From Hyphodiscus hymeniophilus (taxonomy: Eukaryota > Ascomycota > Leotiomycetes > Helotiales > Hyphodiscaceae), in contig VNKQ01000010.1 of assembly GCA_016508695.1 (NCBI GenBank), forward strand, positions 744,001 through 808,000: a stretch of 64,000 nucleotides of DNA, in the 5' to 3' direction. This document shows, piece by piece, positions 20,676 to 30,350 of this stretch (position 1 is its first letter; every line of letters starts with the position of its first letter). The position numbers and the translations under genes are program-made. The notes under the pieces are model-generated. The model saw only the letters and a program-made list of their open reading frames with translations, made no database searches and had not been told where the DNA came from.

Positions 20676-21712
20676 ATCAAAATCATTCTTCTAAGCAAGG
20701 CTTCTTGGTTTAAGAAAGGCATCGGCTGTAATTGTGACTTGAATCGAAAATGCACGCTGCCGTCAGTTTGACGGACTCGAATTCCACGGGCACAATTTGC
20801 TTGGCACGATAGAAGGGATGTAGCCGGCCTGTAGGAAGGCCCTCGTCCTTCCATCCTCCAGGACCTCACACCGGTCGCACGACATCAAGGCAAGACAAAA
20901 AGACCCGAACCTGCCCTAAACCCGTGATATACTTGCGCACCACGTTACACGAGCCTCGTCACCGGGGGGGTGCGGCGATAGTAAATATTCCGAAACAGCT
21001 CTGCGCCACAGCTTCGTTCAGATCTACAGGGATCTCACATGATTTTCCGGTCCGGGAAATCATAACCGGTTTCCGCATGCATCTGCCACACCCTGCCAAG
21101 GCAGAACCCTTGCAACACACCGTCTATTTGCATCAACGCTAGGTAGCCGTCCTACTCGGATTATCTCTCCGCCCCACTTGACCGCCCCCCTGTACAACCG
21201 CTGCTCACATACCTTACCTTGCCTTACATTTCGTACAGTACTTGGTTGAAAACAATGACGCTAGGTAGACTTCCGAAGAGAACTATTTACCGTAAACTCG
21301 TAAACCAAGAGGCGGATACTCTGGCTACGAGTTTGTTGGATATCTCACTCTACCAATCACGAATCGCCTCAGCCCCCTCAGTGACCTAGCCACGAGTCCT
21401 GTACGTCATAAGACTGAAGCGTGCAGGGCCGTCGAACAGCAGGCCCATCGAACAGCGTTTCAGGAAATCAAGGCAAGCCAAAGCCACACCAAAAGAAAAA
21501 GAGCATCACGCAGCCTTGTCAGTTGGCAACTTGTGTGGCTCGGTAAGAAAGGAAAGTTATATGAAAGATTATTCCTGTTGCCGTGAGACCCTACCAACGT
21601 TAATACCCACGTAAACCGAGAGTTTCAGAGAAGAGAAACGCGTACCTCAGCTCAAGAGCAATAGCAATATCAGCAAAATACCCACTGGCAAATAAAACCA
21701 GAACAAAACATC
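20676..21712. other. intergenic, no gene seen
   Basis: 1037 bp. No ORF with protein-like character, no structured element recognised. Confidence 0.45.
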
Positions 21713-22079
21713 ATGGACCCAATGCAGAACAAACCCGCGCTGCCGAAGGAGGAGCAGCAGTCGTGGTACTCGGGATACTACGATTCCGGCTGGCGATGGA
21801 TCGAGGACACATACCTGAAGTACTTCGGGGAGAACCGAGCCTCTTACGGGGTGAAAGGTGAGTTTTTATTTATCTTGTTTCGTATGAAAAGTTCTCGACT
21901 GATGTGTTTATCTGTGATATGTAGAGACCCTCAGGAAGGGCCAGGTCACGGGCAACAAAGACGTCGATGGCATCCAGGAGAGCGCTGGAGAGGCGGTTGG
22001 GAACCTCTTCGGATCGAAGGGCCCGGCGGGTGTGGTGGGTGAAGGGGTCGATAAGAATCTATTGAGGGGGAATATGTGA
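21713..22079 (+). CDS. small protein of unknown function, 99 aa
   Basis: Two exons, 21713-21857 and 21925-22079, intron 67 nt with GTGAGT donor. The reading is MDPMQNKPALPKEEQQSW, then an aromatic segment YSGYYDSGWRWIEDTYLKYFG (near residues 19-39), then GVKETLRKGQVTGNKDVDGI, a Gly-rich stretch EAVGNLFGSKGPAGVVGEG and the end NLLRGNM. The splice restores one continuous, sensible protein where the unspliced frame breaks down. Aromatic plus glycine-rich composition resembles the LEA-like protein at 14654-14987 only loosely. Function unknown. Confidence 0.75.
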
Positions 22080-22306
22080 AGGGCTTGGGTGAGGGGGGTT
22101 GGGAATTATGGGATGGAATGGGATGGGATGGCATCAGCGTAAAGAATGGATTGTTGGGGTTTGGGAAGGATTCGTTTTGATACCACGCTCGCTGCTGCAG
22201 TACTATTTCTAATGAATACATTGTTATGAAACGCTCCCGAAGACAAGAAGTGGTGGAGTCATTATAGTAAAGAACGCTCATTGCAAAAAGAAGGTAAAAA
22301 GGAGAA

Positions 22307-24476
22307 TCATGGCTCCGCGATGCCTTCCTTTTCTTTCGTACCTTCGTCAATCTGGATATGCTTTGGCTCTTCCGCCACCTTCTCGTCTGCTTGCTTCAAC
22401 GCATCCCCTTGTGGAGCTGACAGTCCCGGCAGCTTTTGGTCTACCTTACCGTCCTCGTCGTTTTGAGGCTCTTGATGGGGCTTTTCAACTTCTCCCGGCA
22501 ACTTCTCCGCCTCTTTCACTGCCTCTTCTCCCTTCCCTGATGGAACATCCGTCCCGGCAGCATCCGAACTCTGTTCGAGCAGTTGTTCTTCTGCCGTTCG
22601 TTGACTTTCCTCTCCCTCCTTCTCGGATTCGGCAGGAAATGCCTCGTCGGCCTTTCGCTTCGGGGCATCATCAGTGTCGACTGCGAAGCTGACCTCCTTC
22701 TTCCGACCATAAAATGGTACAGAAGGCATAGACGGTATCGAAGGCAGCGAAGGCAGAGAACCTGTCATTGAAGGCAATGATGGCATGGCCGTCACAGATG
22801 GCATCGAGGGTACCCCGAGGCGAAGGAAAGGGCTCGCCAACCTCGATCTCCAGGTTGTCGAAGCCTCCTTTTCACCATCTCCGTCCAAGAGCTTCTTCAT
22901 GTCCTCCTCATCGACATCTTCGACGGGAAGAGGTAGCTCGGCAGCCTTCTGCAATTCCTCATCGGTAACTCCACCATTAACAGGCTCTGGCATGTCCGAT
23001 TGAGCCAAGATTGCTTTCAACTGTTGCTCATCGTCTTCGTCGTTCTTGATCTCTGCAACGCCCCCCTTCACATTCCCGTCGTCGTCCCAGAGATGAGCCT
23101 CTGACATGCTTCGCTGTCTCTGAGACTGGCTCGGCTTGTACTCATCCACCACACTCCTTGGATCATTCTTCAGGAACTGCACCACCAAATCCCGCGTCTT
23201 CTCCGCCATCTGCTCATACTTCGGATTGTTCTCCGGCCTGAACATGCTGCAATGAGCCGCTATCTCATCCGCCGCCTTCTCGTTGGGCCACTCCGTGAAG
23301 ATCCTCGCCTCTTCCTCAGGGGCTCTGGGAACCGCGCAGAACGTGCGTTTAGGAACGAAGTACCCTCCGCTCCAATATCCATTCTCGCCGAGGCTGGTAT
23401 ATAAATCCGCTACGCCGATGCCTTTCAAGGCGCCGAGACGTTCCAAGCGCATCTTTAGCTGTGCGGGCTTCATCAAGGCGCCGACGAACTTGAGATGCGA
23501 CGCCATCCATGTAAAGCCTCCCCCGATACTCTCACGACTCACGTACGCCGGGATCTGAGAGATTCCCTCGCGGGTATTCTCCCAGCTGACCTTTGACCAT
23601 GATTCCGAGAGTTTGCCTTCGTTGAGTTTCGAGAAGCCCTCCGCGATCTCCGCGCGGTTCATGTACGCCGCTACTCCGCCGGCGAGAATCGCACCATAGG
23701 TTCCCGTGCGAGCGGCGAGAAGTTGATAGCGTTTCCATTTCGGGGACTGGGAAGATGCTAGTTGGTTCGAGGCAGCTGCAGCTCCAGATACACTGCTCAC
23801 GCCGCCGCTGGTCAAAAGGGCGCCAACTGAGGTTCCGACACTCCAAAGGGAATTGATGTTCTGGTACTGGGAGAAAGCGCCATAGGCGAACATTGAGCGT
23901 GCGAGCCCATTGTAGGGCGTATCAAATGCGATCAAACCATGAATCAGAGGGAACATGAGTTTCGTGTTCGGGTCTAAGGATACAGGGCGGTTATCGAGGA
24001 CCGAAAACAATGTGTCTGCAGCCACCAACCCGCTGAGATCAGAGCAAAGTCAGTCAAGCAGTACTTCATTATTGTTCTGAGAAGATATGTAGAGATAAAA
24101 GTAACCAAACTGGCTGCTCCACTTACCCGACAGAATGAGCGACTAGAATGACACCCACTGAAGGATCCTTGATAGCATTCTTGTTCTCCGCCTTGGTCTC
24201 CAAATCCGTGATCTTGCCCTGCAGCCAGTCCTTGAAGGCCTCGACGCAGACAGCTAGATCTCCCCTCGTATCATACTTCGGGTACAGTTCTGTGTGCACA
24301 TTTAAGTCTGGCACCTGCTCCTGGACGAGTCTTCTCAGATCCTGGAAAATACTGTCAGAAGACTTCTACAAGAAAGGTGAACGAATTTGGGCAAGACTTA
24401 CGTCGGGGAAGTGGTAGAAGGTCTCTTCATTCCCCTTGAAGCCGTGAATGAAACAGATGAACACAGTCTTGACCAT
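22307..24476 (-). CDS. alpha/beta hydrolase (DUF676-like serine esterase) with long disordered tail
   Basis: Probable lipid or ester hydrolase; real substrate unknown. Three exons: 24476-24402, 24341-24127, 24032-22307; 671 aa. It starts MVKTVFICFIHGFKGNEETF, in which the oxyanion-hole HGF motif follows the first beta strand. The nucleophile elbow is ILVAHSVGGLVAADT (Ser near residue 94), an AxSxG variant of GxSxG. Later blocks are IHGLIAFDTPYNG (residues about 125-137) and a hydrophobic, possibly membrane-associated stretch TYGAILAGGVAAYM (near residue 225). From about residue 400 the protein is disordered, with a run of short Pro-Ser-Met/Leu repeats (PSMPSVTAMPSLPSMTG) near 520-550 and a Glu/Lys-rich end. 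The hydrolase part is typical of fungi; the tail varies. Convergent with the 21713 gene, 227 bp away. Confidence 0.85.
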
Positions 24477-25384
24477 CTTAACGGCTTAGTTCTGATTTCT
24501 CTTTTAACTAAAAAATTGTGCTCAGCCACAGCAGAATTGAAGCTTCCCGGAATGAGATATGGGTATTTAGAATGGGATGTCTTTCACTAGGGGCTGGGGC
24601 TGGTGCAGTGGATGCGGAGGCGATCGATCATCGAAGATCTCGATAACGATACAACATAAGGGTCCTTCCTTCCTTCCTTCCTTCCTTCCTCTGCACGGGA
24701 TGGATGGTATGGTCTTTGAGCCTCGACCTGTCTTACCCCTCTGCACCACACCCCATGACAGGCTCATCCTCATCCACCAGGTCGAGGCTTTTCCATGCAT
24801 TGCGCGTTGCGCGTCATGGGCAGTATCAGATTCACCTTCTACCAATGCTTCGAAGTATGATGTGGCTCATTTTCAGGTTTCCAGGTTTCCAGGTTTTGAG
24901 ATGACCGGGTTGTCTGAGGAGTGAAGTGGATGGAGTACAAGGCGAGAGGACCGAGTCGAGGGTGCCCTGTCCTTGCCCTTGTCCTTGTCCTTGCCGCTGT
25001 CCTGCTCTTGCTAACGAGTGTTGGGTGACGCATGATGGCCCGTCTCCCTTCCCTTCGATGCATGTGGCGAATGTGGGAATGTGGGCCTGCGGGATGTAGC
25101 CACTCCCACGCATATTATACGTCATGGCATACGATGTAGAAAGCGAATTCCAGAGGTGGCTGAGGAGTACTGAACCGTGACGAGAGAGCACAGTGTTGCA
25201 AAACATACGGTGCGGTGTGATGGGAATGAGTCAAGTAAAGAAGGTTGGAGTAACAAGAAAGAACAGTGCTACGAAGCCCAGAAGCTTTTCCTTCCCAATT
25301 GAAGCTACATAAAAACTATAGATCCTAACATAACTTACATAACAAATCCATCTCCACTTACAAGGTGATCAGCCTCCAAGCTGA
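24477..25384. other. intergenic with CTTC microsatellite
   Basis: 908 bp. Contains a (CTTC)n run at 24664-24690 and a CCTTGT-type imperfect repeat near 24969-24998. No gene recognised. Confidence 0.5.
24664..24690. repeat. CTTC microsatellite
   Basis: About six units of CTTC in the upstream flank of the hydrolase gene. Confidence 0.8.
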
Positions 25385-28315
25385 CTATTGCTGCTGCTGC
25401 TGCTGCTGAAAGCTCGCGGGAATATTGATCGTGAGACTCGTCCCTTCCTTGGTAGTCTTCACGGAGATTTGAATGCCACCCGCATTAACTTCTCCGTCTC
25501 CCCCAGTCTCAGGCGTGAAGCCCTTGATGAACGCACCCAAATCCGTCCCTTTCGTTAAGCTATCCAGCGAACGATTCTTGCTTGCCTCGTCAGGTTCGTC
25601 CTTGACGCCGTTGACAGTTTTTCCAGCTTTGTCTTTGACATCGGAAGCTTTGTCTCCACCAGCTGCATCTTTTCCTTCCTTGCCTAGATCTGAAGTTGAG
25701 TCTTGGGCCTTGCCAGCAGCATCACCAGCCTTATCTTTGGCTTGGTCTAAACCACCCTTCGCTTGATCGGTGGCTCCTCCGGCAGTGTCTTTAGCCTTTC
25801 CAAGCGCACCCCCAGCAGCACCCTTGCCTTGGGCAAGTGTACCACTGACGCTCTTCGTAGCATCTTCCGAGAAAACACTTTCAGGCTCAGCTGGAAGTTC
25901 ACCAGCAAGATCCTTCGCTTTATTTGGCAAGTCTTGAGCTTTTTCAGAAGCATCGCCAGCGAGACCCTTGGCCTTGTCTGTCGCACCGCCAGCTTGGTCT
26001 TTCACGCCATTGACTGCATTGGAGCCAGCGTTCTTCGCGCTCTTCTTGGTTTCATCGGTCTTGGGGAGAGAGTCCGTACCGGGAGCTTTGCCTGCAAGGT
26101 CTTTGGCTTTGTCCGCGCCTTGCTTTGCCGTATCTTGGGATTTTTTGCTTGCATCTCCCGCTTTGTCTTTGGTACCGCCGAGAGCTTCTTGGCCTTTGGA
26201 GGCAGCGTCCTGAGGAATATTCGTGGGAGTTTCTTGACCTTCTTCTTCGTCTTCGTAATCTTCTTCTTCCTCCTCTTCCTCACCTTCTTCTTCTCCTTCT
26301 TCTTCCTCCTCCTCTTCATCGTCTTCTTCGCCCTCTTCAGCATCCTGTGGATCTTAGTTAGCGTTGTCTTCTAAGAAAAGTCTGTCATATTTACTAACCT
26401 CATCATTTTCTACCTCTTCTTCTTCGCCTTCATCCTCATCTAACTCCGCCTCTGCCTCGTCGTCGTCATGCTCCTCCTCAGTACCCTCTTCCGCATCATC
26501 GTGGTTTTGTAAATCAATTCCAGGATGCTTATTTTCATGCTCATGATGCTCGTCTTCATGCTCATGTTCGTGCTCATCTTCATGTTCATCATCATGCTCA
26601 TCTTCGTGCTCGTCTTCGTCCTCATCTTCGTCCTCGTCTTCGTCCTCGTTCTCATCCTCCTCAGGCTTAGGATCCAACTCTTGCAAGTCCGACTCTTCGC
26701 CCTCATCAGATTCTGGCTCGGGCTCAGGAGTTGCAGGCTTCTTGATCTTCTTCTTGATCGTTTTAGGTAGGGGTGAATTCTTGGGTAGCTTTTCTGGACT
26801 CTCCTTCAGCTTGTCAGCCTGTCTTGGCGCATCAACTTCTGGCGTATCCACTTCGGGAGTGTCGACTTCAGGCTTGTCCACCTTCGGCGCATCAACATCA
26901 GGTTTGTCCGCCTTAGGCGCATCTGCAGATGGAACCTTAGGTTTTTTCTTTATTGTCTTGGGCAGTGGTGACTTGTTTGCCAATTTCTTGGGAGTGTCTT
27001 TCACTTCATCAACGTCTTCGGTTGTATCAACATCAGGCTTGTCGACTTCGGGTGTATCAACATCAGGCTTGTCGACTTCAGGTGCATCAACATCAGGTTT
27101 ATCAACCTTTGGCGCATCTGCAGATGGCACTTTGGACTTTTTCTTGATGGATTTAGGCAGTGGTGAGTTATTTGCCAATTTCTTCGGAGTGTCTTTCACT
27201 TCATCAACGTCCTTGGGCGCATCGACATCGGGCTTGTCAACTTCAGGCGTATCGACATCAGGCTTGTCCACCTTTGGCGCATCAACATCAGGCTTGTCTC
27301 CAGATGGAAGCTTCGGCTTTTTCTTGATTGATTTAGGCAGGGGCGAGCCAGTGCTTGTCGCTTTCTTCGGAGTGTCCTTAACATCATCAACATCCTTAGG
27401 CGCATCAACATTGGGCTTGTCAACTTCAGGCGTATCAACATCAGGCTTGTCAACTTCAGGTGCTTCAACATCAGGCTTGTCTGCAGATGGAAGCTTGGGC
27501 TTTTTCTTGATTGATTTTGGCAGGGGCGAGCCAGTGCTTGTCGCTTTCTTCGGAGTGTCCTTCACATCATCAACGTCCTTCGGCGCATCAACATCAGGCT
27601 TATCCGCCTTGGGCGCATCTGCAGCTGGAAGCTTTGGTTTCTTCTTGATAGATTTAGGCAATGGTGAGCTGTTTGCCAGTTTTTCCGGACTCTTCTTCGC
27701 TTCATCGACGTCTTTTGGTGCGTCGACGTCAGGCGCATCAACCGGAGGCTTGGGAGCCTTCTTCTTGACATCGTCAACCTTGTCTTTGGCCTGGTCTAAT
27801 TGTTCTGGCTTCTTGATGCTTGAATCGTCGACCGGAAGATTGGGCTTCTTCTTCTTGGCGGAATCGACTGCGCCAGAAGCTTGATCAGGAACCTGCTTTG
27901 CTGGCTCGGGAGTTTCTGTGGGCAGCTTCTTCTTCTTCATAACCTTCTTCACGCTGTCGGTGGGTGACTTGGGTGGTTCCGGCGCTGGTGCACTGCTTGC
28001 GATTGAAGGTGTCCTTGTACTCCGATTATCCGGAGTCTTGGGCGCCTTATCGGCGACTTCCTTGGGGGGTTTCTGTTTGGCTTGCGACGAAGTATCCTTG
28101 ACCGTAGAGCCAGCCTTAGATTTTACATCATCGGTTTGCGGAGTTTGCGGCGTCTTTGGAACCTTCTTGGCGAGGGATTTGGTAGCATCTGGTGTCTTGG
28201 GCGCGTTAGGCTTGGAGGGCAGCTTCTTCTTGAGCGAAGATACAGATTTGGGAGTCTTGGGGGCACTACCGTCGCCGAGGCCTTTGGGCGTTGAAGGGGT
28301 TTTTGGGGTCGCCAT
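25385..28315 (-). CDS. large repeat protein: Lys/Pro repeats, His/acidic tract, LEA-like C-terminal half
   Basis: Function not recognised. Two exons, 28315-26399 and 26344-25385, joined by a 54-nt intron that keeps the frame, 958 aa. The unspliced readings would stop at 26354, so the split into two genes is rejected. Residues 1-200 are Lys/Pro/Thr-rich (MATPKTPSTPKGLGDG). About residues 200-520 hold six copies of a 50-75 residue unit built on SPLPKSIKKKPKLPSADKP with spacers of the form DVDAPKVDKPDVDTPEVDKP. About 540-605 is an Asp/Glu/His tract with repeated HEDEH. About 640-670 is Glu-rich. The rest is LEA-like: repeats such as GGATDKAKGLAGDASEKAQ and KDKAGDAAGKAQDS. The C-terminus has an ordered-looking strand, IQISVKTTKEGTSLTINIPA, then SF and seven Gln. 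No signal peptide or membrane helix. Near-identical DNA between units shows recent expansion. Confidence 0.85.
26750..27690 (-). repeat. coding minisatellite with about six units
   Basis: Units of 150-230 bp inside the large repeat protein. The stretches around 27313-27380 and 27493-27560 are almost identical, others more diverged. The periodicity is seen in the recurrence of the codons for SPLPK-S/T-IKKK. Confidence 0.85.
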
Positions 28316-30350
28316 TCTGTCTCTATTGTGTAGGGAATTGGAATCTCTCCAGTAAACAAAAAGTGCGATAGTCTTAAAGGTATACCACAAGGTACCTAGT
28401 TGCAATGCCCTCTCCAAAGTTATCATGGAGAGATTTTATATGGAGGGTGAAATTAGGAGAAAAAGAAAGAATCAGCAGGCATGTCATGACCATGATGTAT
28501 GGGCCGACATGGGGGAAAGTGTTTTGGATACGGAATGCCAGGAAGAGAGAGACCTTGTTCACCTGACGTAATGTTACGCAGCAGCTGCGAATGGCTGTCT
28601 GCCTGCCTGCGTACTTGTTTAGGTACTTGCCTTGCTCCTTCTTCTTCATTCCGCTCGGGACAGAATGAGGAGGTTGGCTGGAGTAGGGGGGTAGGGGAGC
28701 TCCGATGAAAGGTTGGCAGCTCTGGAAAAGCTTGGGGGTGTGGCTGGAGACCGAGAGGGGTGGGGGCGTGTCTGCAGCAGAGCGGAGTAGACTGTAGAAG
28801 CAAAGAGCTCGAACTAATGCTGGAACAAGCGGCAAGCTTTGGCGACGCTAAGACTGGCATATTGAACCTTCCTACAGAGCTAGGTACGTGTGCGGGGTAT
28901 ACCCTACCTGTGAGCCACACGACCCGCTGCCCCCCTGCCAGAGCCACAACTGTGGCTTGAAGTGCGTGGCAAAGCGTCACGTCATATCATCCAGCAGCCG
29001 GGATCCGTGAATCAAAACGGTACGGGGGTAATGCGGCGCTACTGGCCAATTACGTAAAGAGTCAAAGCGGAAAACGAGCTCCACCCGCGAAAGTCAACAA
29101 CGCAGACTTCCAAACTTCAGATATAGGAATGTAATTTGACTTGTTAGTAGTATCTAAACCTTCTTTGGAGATGTAATCTAACTGCCTCTTATGGCTTGCT
29201 TACACGCTTGATTGCCAATGCTAATGGTGGGCCAAGAGCGGACACATGATCACGGAAAGGGAGAGCCTTGTTTTATTCTGATTAATTAATTAATTTATTT
29301 ATTACGGAGTACGTACGAGGTACACATTGTGCATCCTATCCTTGAGATGATATCAGCGCCACAAACCAACATGCATAAGGCAGCCGGAGCCGGATTTCTG
29401 CAAGGAAGGGGCTCCTTCTTCGCTTCTGGAAAAACATCTCGATCATCACGATGATCGCCATGCCCAGCCATCCGAGGACCCATGAAACACAGGATCCTTC
29501 CCAATGGATCATGGCCCCACCCCGCATTCGCAAAAGCCTGATCTTCTCGCACGTTTTCCTTGGCCACACCTGTCACAACTGCCACAACTTGCCACACTTG
29601 CCACAATGCCCCACCACACCCACTCGAAGCTCTCCCCCTCGTTCCGCCTTGCGTGGCTGTTTTTTTCCCGATCTGTGGGTGTAGTGTGGCTAGTGCTGCT
29701 ACTCGGTGCATCTGACTCCACTGCTCCAGCCGCGCCCGGGGGGAGCTCTATCAAAGAGGTGTCTAGATGTCTGGGAAACCTGATATTTTGCCTGTTCGCT
29801 GCACGGAGCTGTTTGGGGAGATGAGATATCCTCGAATGATCTGCGTCATGCACCATGCACGAGCCTTGCTGTTGCTTCTGCCTTCACCAGCCGCCCTCGG
29901 GGTCAGCTTGTCATTCGCTCTCGAGACTCGAACGGAGAATGTTTGTGCTCCGTATGATGTAAGAGCCCCCAGTACTCTGCCCTGGCATTCATGAAGCTCC
30001 ATGGCAGGGACCATGGACGAGGGTGGGAGATGATGGTGGTCGTAGCTACATTCCCATCATGACGTATCTTCTGGCCTTCCCTCTCAGACACAATCAAGAT
30101 ATTGAAGCGCCATATAAGCATATCAGCCAGAGAAAGCCTCTTCCTTTTCCTCTCATGCCACTTGTTTCCTGCTTTTCCAAAGTAGATGCCCCAAACCACA
30201 ACAACTGAATTTCTTTTGATCAAAAAAACGCAAGTTACAGACCCTATTACTCCAACCCCTCAATCTCCCGAACCCATTGAGCCTCCAGACACCCAGTCAT
30301 CGGAAGCTCAAACCGCACAACCGCAAACTCCAAAGCTACCCCCCGCAAAC
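28316..30350. other. long intergenic region between two large repeat-protein genes
   Basis: 2035 bp, divergent flanks, thus the promoter area of both repeat-protein genes. It includes a short AT-rich tract of ATTA repeats near 29280-29303. ORFs on both strands (for example 28453-28980 minus and 29295-29711 minus) have no protein-like pattern. An in-frame upstream ATG at 30186 could lengthen the 30351 gene by 55 codons. Confidence 0.5.

Noticed and set aside
25763..26374. 203-codon plus-strand ORF with Phe/Leu runs, membrane-protein-like
   Set aside because: Antisense shadow of the Glu-rich and LEA-like coding region; Glu codons read backwards yield Leu/Phe runs.
26345..26398. Splitting the large repeat gene into two genes at the in-frame stop
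   Set aside because: A 54-nt GT-AG intron removes the stop and joins acidic runs in frame; the second part has no own start codon context.
26742..27884. 380-codon plus-strand ORF rich in Ser-Thr-Gly repeats
   Set aside because: It is the mirror of the coding minisatellite on the minus strand; the minus-strand protein has splice sites and flanking domains, this one has neither.
28453..28980. 175-codon minus-strand ORF upstream of the large repeat protein
   Set aside because: No protein-like composition (many rare residues) and overlaps promoter and 5' leader.
29295..29711. 138-codon minus-strand ORF
   Set aside because: Cys/Trp/His-rich without pattern; no splice extension; no family.
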